DNA of 64,000 bases from Ewingella sp. CoE-038-23 (GTDB lineage: Bacteria; Pseudomonadota; Gammaproteobacteria; Enterobacterales; Enterobacteriaceae), in contig NZ_JAZHOH010000001.1 of assembly GCF_040419245.1 (NCBI RefSeq), positions 3,534,001-3,598,000 on the forward strand, written 5' to 3'. Position numbers and translations under genes: made by a program. Shown here piece after piece: positions 27,966 through 39,582 of the stretch. How positions within the stretch are numbered: the stretch's first letter is position 1; every line of letters starts with the position of its first letter. Below the pieces are notes generated by a model that had not been told where the DNA came from, did not search any database, and worked only from the letters and a program-made list of their open reading frames with translations.

Positions 27966-28859
27966 TTAACCCGCGAGCGCCGCGCGCAGGAATCCGTGGT
28001 GCGCCGTCAGCCGCTGAATGGCTTCTTGAGCACTGATATTTGCCAAAATCATCAGAATCGCCGGTTTCACTTCGAAGTCGGTTTGCGAGAGCGCGGCTTC
28101 GGCATCGGCCCGCGCGGCGCCCGTGGCTTCCACCACGATGCGGCAGGCTCTGTCCACCAGCTTGACGTTGGTGGCCTTCACGTCGACCATCAGGTTTTGA
28201 TAAACCTTGCCGTTTTTCACCATAGCGCCGGTGGAAATCATATTCAGCACCAGCTTCTGCGCGGTGCCGGACTTCAAACGCGTCGAGCCAGTCAGCGCCT
28301 CGGGGCCAACTACCGGAGAAATCGCCACCTGCGCCTCATGGGCAATCGGCGAATCCGGGTTGCAGGAGATGGCTACCGTGGCGCAGCCCAGCTCCCGCGC
28401 GTAACGCAGCGCGCCGATGACATAAGGCGTGCGCCCGGAAGCCGCCAGCCCCACGATGGTATCCGCCGGGGTAATTTGCAGGTTTTTCAGGTCGGTGACG
28501 CCCAGCTCTTCGCTATCCTCCGCCCCTTCGACGGCTTTGAGTAACGCCCCCGGCCCGCCGGCAATCAGCCCGACGACTAAGCCATGAGGCACGCCAAAGG
28601 TCGGTGGACACTCGGAGGCGTCGAGCACGCCGAGACGCCCGCTGGTGCCCGCGCCGAGATAAATCAGACGGCCTCCGGCTTTAAAGGAGGCGGCGGCCAT
28701 ATCCACGGCCTGCGCGACCTCTGGCAGCACGGCGCGGATGGCTTCCGGCACTTTGCTGTCTTCGTGATTGAAGCTGGCGACCATCTCCAGCGTGGTCATT
28801 TCATCAAGGTTCATGGTGGCCGGATTGCGGCTTTCTGAAACGAGTGATCCTAGGTTCAT
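27966..28859 (-). CDS. murQ: N-acetylmuramic acid 6-phosphate etherase
   Basis: 297 residues. MurQ removes D-lactate from MurNAc-6-P to give GlcNAc-6-P in cell-wall recycling. A SIS sugar-isomerase domain carries [27 protein letters not shown] (about 62-88) and [14 protein letters not shown]. The C-terminal segment [14 protein letters not shown] is typical. It is the first gene of the murQ-murP-pgpC run, divergent from a MurR-type regulator. Confidence 0.96.
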   Translation of the reverse strand: MNLGSLVSESRNPATMNLDEMTTLEMVASFNHEDSKVPEAIRAVLPEVAQAVDMAAASFKAGGRLIYLGAGTSGRLGVLDASECPPTFGVPHGLVVGLIAGGPGALLKAVEGAEDSEELGVTDLKNLQITPADTIVGLAASGRTPYVIGALRYARELGCATVAISCNPDSPIAHEAQVAISPVVGPEALTGSTRLKSGTAQKLVLNMISTGAMVKNGKVYQNLMVDVKATNVKLVDRACRIVVEATGAARADAEAALSQTDFEVKPAILMILANISAQEAIQRLTAHHGFLRAALAG

Positions 28860-28871
28860 TGGTTGACTCCT

Positions 28872-28916
28872 GAATTTTTAATTCAAAATATTAATTCATA
28901 TTTGAATATTTTATTC
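28872..28916. promoter_or_regulatory. Candidate MurR-type operator region
   Basis: Two inverted repeats of form GAAT-N5-ATTC (28872-28884 and 28904-28916) lie with centres 32 bp apart, about three helical turns, in the 139-base gap between murQ and the regulator. The position and spacing fit a dimer-of-dimers RpiR-type repressor, but the site is inferred. Confidence 0.5.
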
Positions 28917-28998
28917 TTAAAGGCGAGGGAATTTTGCTACCTTAGATAAGATAATGTTCAATTCGTGATGTGCGTAGGTGCTAAGGGAAGGTCCGACA

Positions 28999-29847
28999 AT
29001 GAGCAGTATGATCCGAATTCGTCAGCTCTACCCCACGCTGGCGCAGAATGACCGCAAGCTGGCCGACTTCCTGCTGCAACAGCCGGAGAAGGCGCGGCAC
29101 CTTAGCTCGCAGAAGCTGGCAGAGATGGCCGGTGTCAGCCAGTCCGGGGTGGTGAAATTTGCCCAGAAGCTAGGCTACAAGGGCTTTCCCGCTTTAAAGC
29201 TGGCGCTCAGTGAAGCCCTCTCTTCGCCGCAGAATGAAGTGGCGGTCACCGTGCATAATCAGATTGTCAGCACCGACAGTCTCCAGACCGTCGGCGAAAA
29301 GCTGCTAGCTGAAAAGTACGCCGCGCTGCGCGCTACGCTGGATATCAACAATGAACAGCGGCTCCAGCAGGCGTTATCGATGCTGACCCATGCACATAAA
29401 ATCGTGCTCACCGGCATTGGTGCGTCGGGGCTGGTGGCGAAAGACCTAGCCTATAAGCTGTTGAAAATTGGGCTGACGGCCATCGCCGAGCCGGATACGC
29501 ACGTGCTGCTGGCGACGGTTCAGGCGCTGTCGAAAGACGATTTATTGCTGGCTATCTCTTTTAGCGGTGAACGGCGGGAGATTAATTTGGCGGCAGATGT
29601 GGCCCGCAAGAGTGGCGCGCAGGTGTTGGCCCTCACCGGCTTTTCGCCTAATACGCTGCAACAGCAGGCGTCCCACTGCCTGTACACCGTGGCGGAGCTT
29701 CCGGCCACTCGCGGTGCAGCCATCTCCTCGACCACCGCGCAGTATTCCCTGACGGATATCCTGTTTATGGCCTTGATTCAGCAAGATAGCGAACGGGCAC
29801 CGGAGCGGATTAAGCACAGCGAGGAGCTGGTGAAGAAGCTGGTTTGA
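28999..29847 (+). CDS. MurR/RpiR-family transcriptional regulator (YfhH-like)
   Basis: 282 residues from ATG 28999, which has an AAGG site; a longer frame from 28978 lacks one. N-terminal HTH_6 domain (about 1-77; LAEMAGVSQSGVVKFAQKLGYKGFPALK) plus a SIS sugar-phosphate-binding domain (about 125-265; TGIGASGLVAKDLAYKLLKIG). Divergent to murQ-murP, so it is most likely the MurNAc-6-P-responsive repressor MurR, although its position next to yfhL and acpS is that of E. coli yfhH. I leave the symbol blank because the two are close paralogues. Confidence 0.88.
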   Translation: MSSMIRIRQLYPTLAQNDRKLADFLLQQPEKARHLSSQKLAEMAGVSQSGVVKFAQKLGYKGFPALKLALSEALSSPQNEVAVTVHNQIVSTDSLQTVGEKLLAEKYAALRATLDINNEQRLQQALSMLTHAHKIVLTGIGASGLVAKDLAYKLLKIGLTAIAEPDTHVLLATVQALSKDDLLLAISFSGERREINLAADVARKSGAQVLALTGFSPNTLQQQASHCLYTVAELPATRGAAISSTTAQYSLTDILFMALIQQDSERAPERIKHSEELVKKLV

Positions 29848-29947
29848 TCGGGATCATTCCACAGCGCGATTGTCATTTCGGCAGGCTCTCGGACAGGTCA
29901 AATCTGCTATACTGCGCGGCTTCATCATTACTGACGCGAGAGAGATC

Positions 29948-30208
29948 ATGGCCCTGCTTATCACACACAAATGCATTAACTGCGATATGTGCGAGCCGGA
30001 ATGCCCGAATCAAGCGATCTCGATGGGTGAGGAAATTTACCAAATTGACAGCGATCGCTGCACGGAGTGTGTCGGTCATTATGATAAACCCACCTGTCAA
30101 AGCGTGTGCCCTATCGATAACACCATCATTGTGGACGCGCTGCATACTGAAACCAACGAGCAGCTGTGGGACAAGTTTGTTCTGCTGCATCACGCCGCAC
30201 AGCTGTAA
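29948..30208 (+). CDS. yfhL: YfhL family 4Fe-4S ferredoxin
   Basis: 86 residues. Two iron-sulfur cysteine motifs are visible: CINCDMCEPECP at the N-terminus and CTECVGHYDKPTCQSVCP later; the second carries the inserted loop characteristic of the Allochromatium-type 2[4Fe-4S] ferredoxins. Sequence is very close to E. coli YfhL. The ATG at 29948 was chosen because it matches the E. coli start; an upstream in-frame codon at 29870 has no support. Convergent with acpS. Confidence 0.93.
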   Translation: MALLITHKCINCDMCEPECPNQAISMGEEIYQIDSDRCTECVGHYDKPTCQSVCPIDNTIIVDALHTETNEQLWDKFVLLHHAAQL

Positions 30209-30234
30209 GGCTGGCGGCGCGAAGCGCACTGTTT

Positions 30235-30615
30235 TCAGCTTTCGATAATCACCGTGGCACAGGCATAGCGACGCTCATCGGCCAGCGTCACGTGCACGGA
30301 TTTAACCCCCAGCTCTAATGCCATTTCCGCCGCGCGCTCGTGGAACACCAGCCCCGGCTTGCCCAATGGGTCATTAACCACCTCGAACTGCTCAAACGCC
30401 AGCCCATTGCGAATGCCGGTGCCCAGCGCTTTGGCAGCAGCTTCTTTCACCGCAAAGCGTTTGGCGAGAAAGCGCACCGGCTGTTGGTGATTCTGATACA
30501 GCGCCCATTCATTAGCGCACAGTATCCGTTTCGCCAGCCGATCTCCGCTTCTCTCCACCACGGCTTCAATACGGGTGATTTCGACAATGTCGGTGCCCAG
30601 TCCAAGAATAGCCAT
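30235..30615 (-). CDS. acpS: Holo-[acyl-carrier-protein] synthase
   Basis: 126 residues. AcpS transfers 4'-phosphopantetheine from CoA to apo-ACP. The Mg-binding [13 protein letters not shown] at the N-terminus and [14 protein letters not shown] are intact. Its start codon overlaps the pdxJ stop by one base, so the two are translationally linked, the conserved pdxJ-acpS order. Confidence 0.95.
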   Translation of the reverse strand: MAILGLGTDIVEITRIEAVVERSGDRLAKRILCANEWALYQNHQQPVRFLAKRFAVKEAAAKALGTGIRNGLAFEQFEVVNDPLGKPGLVFHERAAEMALELGVKSVHVTLADERRYACATVIIES

Positions 30616-31346
30616 TAACGGCGTGCTTCCCGCATCAGGATTTTCATCTCGCGCACCGCGCTCGCTAAACCGTCAATCACTGCCTGCCCGATGATTGCAT
30701 GGCCGATGTTCAGCTCGTGCATCTCAGGCAGCGCGGCGATAGGCAGCACGTTGTGGTAGGTCAAGCCATGGCCTGCATTCACTTTCAGCCCTTTGCTGGC
30801 GGCATAGGTGGCGCCTTTCTTGATGCGCTCAAGCTCGGCAAGGCGCTCGATATCGGTTTTGGCATCAGCGTAAGCGCCGGTGTGGATTTCGATATAAGGC
30901 GCGCCAACGGCAACCGCGGCGTCGATTTGGCGGAAGTCAGCATCAATAAACAGAGACACCAAAATACCGGCTTCAGACAGGCGGGAGACGGCGACGGTCA
31001 TTTTGTCGATTTGGCCCGCAACGTCCAGACCGCCCTCGGTGGTGACTTCTTCGCGCTTTTCCGGCACCAGGCAGCAGAAGTGCGGCTCGATTTCACAGGC
31101 AATGCCGATCATTTCATCGGTCACCGCCATCTCGAGATTCATGCGAGTCTGGATGGTCTGGCGCAGCAAACGCACATCGCGGTCGGTAATATGGCGACGG
31201 TCTTCACGCAGATGCACAGTAATACCGTCAGCGCCCGCCTGCTCGGCAATAAACGCGGCCTGAACCGGATCAGGATAGGCCGTGCCACGCGCGTTACGTA
31301 GCGTGGCGATGTGATCGATATTAATGCCTAACAGCAGTTCAGCCAT
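30615..31346 (-). CDS. pdxJ: Pyridoxine 5'-phosphate synthase
   Basis: 243 residues. PdxJ condenses 3-amino-2-oxopropyl phosphate with deoxyxylulose 5-phosphate to pyridoxine phosphate in vitamin B6 synthesis. Motifs [27 protein letters not shown] and [11 protein letters not shown] are all present. The gene follows recO by 120 bases on the same strand. Confidence 0.96.
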   Translation of the reverse strand: MAELLLGINIDHIATLRNARGTAYPDPVQAAFIAEQAGADGITVHLREDRRHITDRDVRLLRQTIQTRMNLEMAVTDEMIGIACEIEPHFCCLVPEKREEVTTEGGLDVAGQIDKMTVAVSRLSEAGILVSLFIDADFRQIDAAVAVGAPYIEIHTGAYADAKTDIERLAELERIKKGATYAASKGLKVNAGHGLTYHNVLPIAALPEMHELNIGHAIIGQAVIDGLASAVREMKILMREARR

Positions 31347-31466
31347 GACAACTCCAGTAAATAGGTTAAAGAGTTCGCAAAAGGATCGGGTTGATACTGA
31401 CGGTTTTCCCGCTAATTGGCGCAGTTTACACCCGTATCAGGCGTGACGGGTACCCCAGCGGGCAAT

Positions 31467-32204
31467 TTATTCGGCGGGTGATTCAGGAGTGGCAGTGGGC
31501 TTTTTAACTAAAAACTGGCGGAATAGCTCGCGGCTTTTCAACGGCTTACCACCCAGATAGGGCTTCAGCGCCATGCGGGTAAAACGTTTGGCGGCGCGCA
31601 GTGTGGCGACGTCCGGGAATTCACGATTCGCCAAGGCTTTGAGGTCGCGGCCGGTGAAGCTCAGGTTGTCGACCACCAAACTGGCGATAAAGCCTTTTTC
31701 TTCACGATAGCGATAGGTCATGGTGTCACTCACTTCTTCGCCGCTACCGGCGCAGTGGAGAAAATCAACGCCATAGCCGAGGTTATGCAGCAAAGCCAGC
31801 TCGAACTGGCGCAGCGACTGTTCCGGAGAGCCGGTGGCTCCCGCCAGATTTTGCAGGCAGTTGAGATAGTCGAAAAATAGCGACGAGTAGTTAGTTTCTT
31901 GCTCGAGAACGCGTGCCACCAGTTCATTGACGTACAGGCCGCTATACAGCATCAAGCCAGAGAGAGGGAGTGCGAGAGAGACCGGCTCAGCGTTGCGCAG
32001 GGTTTTGACTTCTCCCCGGCCGCTCCAGCGAACCAATAAAGGTGTAAAAGGCTGCAAGCAGCCTTTTAAGTTTGACCGACGTCCGCGCGCACCCTTTGCC
32101 AGAATGCGCACGCGCCCCTGTCCTTCAGTGAAGAGATCCAGCATCAGGCTGGTTTCACTGTAAGGTCGCCCATGTAAAACAAATGCGCGTTGCCAGCCTT
32201 CCAT
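31467..32204 (-). CDS. recO: DNA repair protein RecO
   Basis: 245 residues. RecO anneals single-stranded DNA and, with RecR, loads RecA at gaps. It begins [27 protein letters not shown], the OB-fold domain, with [11 protein letters not shown] and [17 protein letters not shown] following; the family's central cysteine region is not of the zinc-binding type, as in E. coli. It lies 11 bases after era. Confidence 0.95.
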   Translation of the reverse strand: MEGWQRAFVLHGRPYSETSLMLDLFTEGQGRVRILAKGARGRRSNLKGCLQPFTPLLVRWSGRGEVKTLRNAEPVSLALPLSGLMLYSGLYVNELVARVLEQETNYSSLFFDYLNCLQNLAGATGSPEQSLRQFELALLHNLGYGVDFLHCAGSGEEVSDTMTYRYREEKGFIASLVVDNLSFTGRDLKALANREFPDVATLRAAKRFTRMALKPYLGGKPLKSRELFRQFLVKKPTATPESPAE

Positions 32205-32215
32205 AGGCGGGGACC

Positions 32216-33801
<1,586 letters not shown>

Positions 33802-33891
33802 TTACCAATAGATCAAGAATGCGTCAAAAACTTCAGCATACGGAACAGGCCTGCTTCGCCTTAAGCCAATCCAAAGCTGTTTCGTTTGCAG

Positions 33892-33953
33892 TGGCTCCCT
33901 CTATTCTTTTTAAATCTCGTCATTTAATGACCCGTTTAAAAATCGGGGAGCCA
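33892..33953 (-). promoter_or_regulatory. rncO-like RNase III hairpin in the rnc leader
   Basis: On the minus strand TGGCTCCC pairs with GGGAGCCA, TTTTTAAA with TTTAAAAA, and GTCATT with AATGAC around the loop, giving a ~60-nt hairpin with internal loops, 94-155 bases upstream of rnc. In E. coli, RNase III cuts a hairpin in this leader and destabilises its own mRNA. The function here is inferred. Confidence 0.6.
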
Positions 33954-34023
33954 ACTTTTATCGCTCGAAAGTGTATTCTACAACGTGTGGAAATATATTG
34001 CTGCGGAAATAGACCGCAACGAA

Positions 34024-35001
34024 TTAATGAATTCCACCAATGCGGCTCAGGCGAACACCTGTTGGCCACTCACCTTCCTGCTTTTTAAAACTCATCCAAA
34101 TACCCGAGGCACGGCCCACCAGATTTTTCTCTGGTACAAAGCCCCAATAACGGCTGTCGGCGCTATTGTCGCGGTTATCACCCATCATGAAATAATGACC
34201 GGCAGGAACCACCCAAGTACCCATAGGCTGGCCCGGTTGCTGATAATAGGCACCCAGTTGGTCACGCGCGCCAGGAACAGTCAGAATATTATGGGTCACA
34301 TTACCCAAGGTTTCCTGACGTTCTAACAGGCGAATACCGTCTTGAGGCACATTCTCAGTCGGAGGAATTTCAAAGAAACCGCTGGTGGCTTCACTGCCGC
34401 TAGCCTGACCGAAAGTCTGAACGAAGCCGCTCGCTTTACCTTCATCATAAGTCACAGCCAGCGCGGTGCTGCAATTCTGTCCACTGTTACAAGCAGGCTG
34501 AACAGTAACCTGTTTGCTGAAGGGATCATAAGTCACGCGATCGCCCGGCAGGCCTACTAAACGTTTGATGTAATCCACACTTGGATTTAATGGGTATTTG
34601 AATACCACGACATCACCGCGTTTTGGCTCGCCGGTTGGGATCAGTTTGGTCTGAGTAATAGGATCTTTCAGGCCATAGGCATATTTTTCAACCACGATGA
34701 AATCGCCGATTAACAGCGTTGGCATCATTGAGCCTGACGGAATTTGGAAAGGTTCATAGATGAATGAACGCACCACAAATACCACCAGAAGCACAGGGAA
34801 AACAGAGGCGCAGGTTTCCACCCAGCCCGGCTGTTTTGCTGCTTTGCTCAGCGTCTTCTCATCGATGGCGCCAGCAGTTTCTACCTTGAGAGCGGCAATC
34901 TTTGCCCGGCGAGCCGGGGCAAGTTTGAAACGATCAAGACACCAGATAATCCCCGATACCAGCGTTGCAATCGCCAGAATCAAGGCAAACATGTTAGCCA
35001 T
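34024..35001 (-). CDS. lepB: Signal peptidase I
   Basis: 325 residues. Two N-terminal membrane segments (about 4-22 and 64-80), then the periplasmic catalytic domain. Catalytic Ser lies in PSGSMMPTL, general-base Lys in YIKRLVGLPGDRV, and GDNRDNSADSRYWGFVP follows. It removes signal peptides from exported proteins. It is 26 bases after lepA, the conserved lepA-lepB order. Confidence 0.97.
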   Translation of the reverse strand: MANMFALILAIATLVSGIIWCLDRFKLAPARRAKIAALKVETAGAIDEKTLSKAAKQPGWVETCASVFPVLLVVFVVRSFIYEPFQIPSGSMMPTLLIGDFIVVEKYAYGLKDPITQTKLIPTGEPKRGDVVVFKYPLNPSVDYIKRLVGLPGDRVTYDPFSKQVTVQPACNSGQNCSTALAVTYDEGKASGFVQTFGQASGSEATSGFFEIPPTENVPQDGIRLLERQETLGNVTHNILTVPGARDQLGAYYQQPGQPMGTWVVPAGHYFMMGDNRDNSADSRYWGFVPEKNLVGRASGIWMSFKKQEGEWPTGVRLSRIGGIH

Positions 35002-35027
35002 GCATACTCCTACCGCTCATTGGGGGC

Positions 35028-36827
35028 TTATTTGCCGTCTTTACCAACATGGAGAATCGCCAGGAATGCTTCCTGAGGTAACTCAACGTTACCTACTTGT
35101 TTCATGCGCTTCTTACCATCTTTCTGTTTCTGTAGCAGTTTCTTCTTACGGCTAACGTCACCGCCATAGCACTTAGCCAAGACGTTTTTACGCAGCTGTT
35201 TTACGGTTGAACGCGCAATGATGTGGGCACCAATCGCGGCCTGAATCGCAATGTCGAACTGCTGACGCGGGATAAGCTCCTGCATCTTTTCAACCAGCTG
35301 GCGACCACGGAACTGTGAGTTACCACGGTGAGTGATCAGCGCCAGCGCATCCACGCGATCGCCGTTGATTAACACATCAACGCGCACCATGTCAGACGCC
35401 TGGAAACGTTTAAAGTTGTAATCCAGTGAAGCGTAGCCGCGAGAGGTTGATTTCAGACGGTCGAAGAAGTCGAGAACCACTTCCGCCATCGGAATTTCAT
35501 AGGTCAGTGCAACCTGATTGCCGTGATAAACCATGTTGGTCTGCACGCCACGCTTTTCAATACACAGGGTGATCACGCTGCCCAGATACTCTTGCGGCAT
35601 CAGCATGTGACACTCAGCAATCGGCTCACGCAGTTCTTGAATGTTGTTCAGCGCCGGCAGTTTTGACGGGCTATCGACATAAATCACTTCGCCGCCCGTG
35701 GTTTCTACTTCGTAGACTACCGTTGGTGCGGTGGTGATCAGGTCCAGATCGTATTCACGCTCCAGACGCTCTTGAATGATCTCCATGTGCAGCAAACCAA
35801 GGAAGCCACAGCGGAAGCCGAAGCCCAGCGCGGTAGAGCTTTCTGGCTCATAGAACAGTGAGGCGTCATTCAGGCTAAGTTTGCCCAAAGCGTCGCGGAA
35901 GTTTTCATAGTCGTCGGAACTAACCGGGAACAGACCCGCGTAAACCTGTGGTTTAACCTTCTTAAAGCCTGGAAGCGCTTTATCAGCAGGATTACGTGAC
36001 AGCGTCAGGGTATCGCCAACCGGCGCGCCGAGGATGTCTTTGATGGCGCAAACCAACCAGCCAACTTCCCCGCAACCCAGTGAGTCACGGTCAACGCGTT
36101 TCGGTGTGAAAATACCCAGACGGTCGGCGTTATACACCTGTCCGGTACTCATCACTTTAATTTTGTCACCCTTTCTCAGGGTGCCGTTTTTGATTCGAAT
36201 CAGGGACACAACGCCCAGATAGTTATCGAACCATGAGTCGATGATCAGGGCCTGCAGAGGAGCTTCTGGATCACCTTCCGGCGGCGGAATATCACGCACT
36301 AAGCGCTCCAGCACTTCTGGAACACCCAAGCCGGTTTTCGCCGAGCAGCGCACAGCATCTGTGGCATCAATGCCCACGATATCTTCGATCTCTTGAGCAG
36401 CACGCTCAGGATCCGCAGCTGGCAGGTCGATTTTGTTCAGAACCGGAACCACTTCCAGATCCATTTCCATCGCCGTATAGCAGTTCGCCAGCGTCTGGGC
36501 TTCTACGCCCTGCCCGGCATCCACCACCAGCAATGCGCCTTCACAGGCAGCAAGGGAGCGGGATACTTCGTAGGAGAAGTCAACGTGCCCTGGGGTATCG
36601 ATGAAGTTCAGGTGGTAGGTTTCGCCATCCTGAGCTTTGTAATCGAGGGTGACGCTTTGCGCTTTGATGGTGATCCCGCGCTCGCGTTCCAGGTCCATTG
36701 AGTCAAGAACTTGCGCTTCCATTTCACGATCTGACAGGCCACCGCAGATTTGAATAATACGATCGGACAGCGTCGACTTACCGTGGTCAATATGAGCGAT
36801 GATGGAAAAGTTTCTTATGTTCTTCAT
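35028..36827 (-). CDS. lepA: Elongation factor 4 (LepA)
   Basis: 599 residues, full length. A translational GTPase with [18 protein letters not shown] and NKIDLP motifs, EF-G-like domains and the LepA-specific C-terminal domain (ending [11 protein letters not shown]). In E. coli it influences translation initiation and 30S assembly. First gene of the lepA-lepB run. Confidence 0.97.
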   Translation of the reverse strand: MKNIRNFSIIAHIDHGKSTLSDRIIQICGGLSDREMEAQVLDSMDLERERGITIKAQSVTLDYKAQDGETYHLNFIDTPGHVDFSYEVSRSLAACEGALLVVDAGQGVEAQTLANCYTAMEMDLEVVPVLNKIDLPAADPERAAQEIEDIVGIDATDAVRCSAKTGLGVPEVLERLVRDIPPPEGDPEAPLQALIIDSWFDNYLGVVSLIRIKNGTLRKGDKIKVMSTGQVYNADRLGIFTPKRVDRDSLGCGEVGWLVCAIKDILGAPVGDTLTLSRNPADKALPGFKKVKPQVYAGLFPVSSDDYENFRDALGKLSLNDASLFYEPESSTALGFGFRCGFLGLLHMEIIQERLEREYDLDLITTAPTVVYEVETTGGEVIYVDSPSKLPALNNIQELREPIAECHMLMPQEYLGSVITLCIEKRGVQTNMVYHGNQVALTYEIPMAEVVLDFFDRLKSTSRGYASLDYNFKRFQASDMVRVDVLINGDRVDALALITHRGNSQFRGRQLVEKMQELIPRQQFDIAIQAAIGAHIIARSTVKQLRKNVLAKCYGGDVSRKKKLLQKQKDGKKRMKQVGNVELPQEAFLAILHVGKDGK

Positions 36828-37216
36828 TATAAAGAGTTTCTACCTTGGTATTTCTGAATCATTCGCCATAAAAACACAGCGACGGTTTGTAAGTTGGCTG
36901 TCTTTCGCCTGAGTCGCAGCATTCTACATGTCAGGGGCCTGAAAACCTAGTCTCACCGCCACGGAACTCTGGATTATGCACTGATTCCTGTCAGCAAATC
37001 CCCCCGTAAATGCAATAAGTTGTAAGCAGTTAGCGAACTGACTCAAATAACCATTTTTCATAGCCACTGGGAGGCTGGGACTTTAGGAAAATGCTCATAT
37101 ACTCACCAGCAAAAAAGCCTTTAAATAACTGTTATAAAAGAATTTATTAGCATTTTATTTTTCACTTTTTTAACTTTTTTGCTTTATTTTTCAATCCGGT
37201 TACTAAGGTTAGCATC
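36828..37216. other. Intergenic region between lepA and an unknown divergent gene
   Basis: About 390 bases holding two divergent promoters. The half next to the plus-strand gene is strongly A/T-rich, with T-runs such as CACTTTTTTAACTTTTTTGC (37161-37180) that suggest H-NS-type binding. I see no gene, repeat or RNA that I can name. Confidence 0.45.
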
Positions 37217-38038
37217 ATGATCAATGAAGGGCGTTTGCTAAGTCAGCACGGCTTTGCCAGAGTCAATTCCTGGATCACCATGGTTCTCGCCACATTATTA
37301 ATCGTTGGCGGTGCAGTCCAGGTGGTATTTTTGCTTGCTCTGGGAAGGTCAAGCGACGGCGGATTGTATGTCATCACCCTCACGGCGATTTTCAGTATCG
37401 CCTTGGGCATCGCTATATTTATTTTCCGGCATATTCTTAAGCCGAAACAAACCTATCAACTGCATGAAAATGGAATTCTGGCGATTAATGAACGGGAGCA
37501 CAAAAACCGTTTTATTCCCTTCGAAAGAATCACTGAGATATATAGATTCCGAACCGGCAAGTACTCCAGAAAAATACTTAATACTATGGCTTTCCGCGAA
37601 GGCAATAGTACTCATTGGCATAAAATAACGCCCAATATTGCTCATGCCGAAAGACTGGTTGAAGTGATCAAAAATGAGCAATTGATGACTAAAGGCCCGC
37701 AGGCTCTGAATATTCTGGCCAATGACGGCAGCGTGGTTTTCACTTATCACGCAGCGGCCAGATGCGGCATTCGTCACTTATTTGCTAATAATCTCATGGG
37801 GTTAAATGAAAAGAAATTGCGGCTAAGTGCGCGTTTCCTCACTTCTGACGATGGAATTTGTATCCCGGTTGAAGAGATTCAATATATCAGCGGCGGCGCT
37901 AACAGCCAGATGATCCACCTGATGGACGGCAACAGGCGCATTCTTTTCTCAGTGTTATATACGTCTCTATTTAACGCCGATCTGTTCATCGCGCTGATTG
38001 AGCATATGATTCAAAATAGAATCCCAATCAGAAATTAG
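37217..38038 (+). CDS. Unrecognised inner-membrane protein
   Basis: 273 residues. Two adjacent membrane segments (about 18-42 and 50-72) are followed by a soluble region of roughly 200 residues (LHENGILAINEREHKNRFIPFERITEIYRF...), which looks like a small beta-rich, PH-like domain repeated twice (about 80-150 and 170-270). I do not recognise a family. Its codon use and A/T-rich promoter suggest an accessory gene inserted between lepA and rseC, loci normally adjacent in relatives. Start ATG 37217. Confidence 0.7.
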   Translation: MINEGRLLSQHGFARVNSWITMVLATLLIVGGAVQVVFLLALGRSSDGGLYVITLTAIFSIALGIAIFIFRHILKPKQTYQLHENGILAINEREHKNRFIPFERITEIYRFRTGKYSRKILNTMAFREGNSTHWHKITPNIAHAERLVEVIKNEQLMTKGPQALNILANDGSVVFTYHAAARCGIRHLFANNLMGLNEKKLRLSARFLTSDDGICIPVEEIQYISGGANSQMIHLMDGNRRILFSVLYTSLFNADLFIALIEHMIQNRIPIRN

Positions 38039-38076
38039 CATCAACCTATTGGCAGCAAAAGTGTGGCGATATAAAC

Positions 38077-38107
38077 AAAAATCGCCGCCCGTGGGCAGCG
38101 ATTTTTT
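38077..38107. terminator. Bidirectional terminator between the membrane-protein gene and rseC
   Basis: AAAAATCGC-c-GCCC-gt-GGGC-a-GCGATTTTT hairpin with a C-A mismatch, between two convergent genes, with A and T tracts on either side. Confidence 0.8.
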
Positions 38108-38135
38108 AATCTTTAGCTTGGTATTAAAGCAGAAA

Positions 38136-38615
38136 TTATGGCGCGATATGCGCGTTATCCGTTTGGAAGCGGAATGCGTCTGGCGGTAAGCCAATCTGCA
38201 AAATAACCGGCTGATACCCAGCCTGCTTCTCAAGGCTGGTCGCTAACGCGCGGGCCAGCAGAAAACCAGCAACGCCGCCAGTCACCGCGCCTACTACCGA
38301 GTAAAGATCACTTTGTGTAAGCCACTGCAACAACCCGCCGCCCAGAATAACGCCCAGTAAAGGGGTCATATAGACCAGAAGCGCGGAGCGAATCAGGTTA
38401 CCTTCGGTAATACCCAGCTCAACTTTCTGCCCCGGCTGGAGCTGTTCGGCAATATGTACTTGTAGATTATGTTCGGTTTGCGGGCCTAGCTCATTGAGCA
38501 CGCGCGCACCGCAACCAGAGCGTGAATGGCAGCTGCTACAACCTGCCTGCGTTTCACAACGCAGCTTAGCGATACCGTCCTGCCACGAAACTACTGTGGC
38601 CCATTCTTTCAACAT
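38136..38615 (-). CDS. rseC: SoxR-reducing system protein RseC
   Basis: 159 residues. A cysteine cluster CSSCHSRSGC sits near residue 25, followed by two membrane segments (about 75-95 and 105-122). RseC is the fourth gene of the sigma-E operon and is implicated in SoxR reduction with the Rsx complex and in quinone-linked electron transfer. It follows rseB by 16 bases. Confidence 0.94.
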   Translation of the reverse strand: MLKEWATVVSWQDGIAKLRCETQAGCSSCHSRSGCGARVLNELGPQTEHNLQVHIAEQLQPGQKVELGITEGNLIRSALLVYMTPLLGVILGGGLLQWLTQSDLYSVVGAVTGGVAGFLLARALATSLEKQAGYQPVILQIGLPPDAFRFQTDNAHIAP

Positions 38616-38631
38616 ATCAAGTACCTAACCT

Positions 38632-39582
38632 TTAGGGTGTCGCGAACACGATGCTATCGGCAATGCGTTTCGCAGTTGCAGGTGGTAATTCACCAACGAC
38701 CGTAATTTCATTAGCGTTACGAACTTCTGTCTGCACGGTGCGACGCCCCTGCCGGACAAGCTGCTCTGAAGGGCCGCTGGTGGTGGCATTAACGTTAACT
38801 GAGAAACTGAAAAGCCCGTCGGAATATAAGCGTGATTCTACCGCGACAGGGACATTTGGCAAGTTTCTGCGGCTACGGGCGACTTCTTTCACACCGTCAG
38901 GTAACCATTTTGGCTGCCAGGTAAAAGTAGCTTTTTCGCCCTCTGGCACGGAGAGAACCGGCGGCAAGGTCGCTTTTTCCAGCCCGGTGAGTGCCCCTTT
39001 GACTTCATCATCATCCACAAAGGAGATCACGCGGAACTGCTCTAAGGTTTCACCATCCCGATCCAGAAGATCGACGCGCAGCGGCAGCTTAGTCTCTTCA
39101 TCAACCCAGATAACATAGCTAAAGCGCGTGCCATCACGGGACACCACGCGAACCACCTGGCTTAAGCGATCGACAGCGCGACCACGGCCAACGGGGATAA
39201 AATCGTAGTATTTCGCCAGGCGAGAAAAATCACTGAACACCACGGTCGGCAGTGAATCAACGATATGGTCACCATCGAGGGTAAAAGGCTGAAGCCCGGT
39301 CTCGAAGTAACTGATCTCTTTGCCACGCTGGACGATTTCGCGCCGAGGACCGTCCATCAGGACGAGCTGTGCGAGAGGGATATGATCGGAGATAGCATGA
39401 CGATAGCGATAGGAATCAATTCCCTGCTTCGTGATGCTAATGAAGGCGATTTCATAATTTAGTGACTGGCTCGCCTTGCTCATCTCTTGCAATAACGCCT
39501 CGGAAGTAGGTTCTGCCGAGGCGATTGCAGGAGTTAACAGGCTACCGGTCAGTAAACAAACGGCAAACCAAATTTGCTTCAT
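38632..39582 (-). CDS. rseB: Sigma-E factor regulatory protein RseB
   Basis: 316 residues. Signal peptide (MKQIWFAVCLLTGSLLTPAIASA) and the two MucB/RseB domains. In the periplasm it binds the RseA tail and senses lipopolysaccharide intermediates, protecting RseA from DegS. The ATG overlaps the rseA stop by one base. Confidence 0.95.
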   Translation of the reverse strand: MKQIWFAVCLLTGSLLTPAIASAEPTSEALLQEMSKASQSLNYEIAFISITKQGIDSYRYRHAISDHIPLAQLVLMDGPRREIVQRGKEISYFETGLQPFTLDGDHIVDSLPTVVFSDFSRLAKYYDFIPVGRGRAVDRLSQVVRVVSRDGTRFSYVIWVDEETKLPLRVDLLDRDGETLEQFRVISFVDDDEVKGALTGLEKATLPPVLSVPEGEKATFTWQPKWLPDGVKEVARSRRNLPNVPVAVESRLYSDGLFSFSVNVNATTSGPSEQLVRQGRRTVQTEVRNANEITVVGELPPATAKRIADSIVFATP

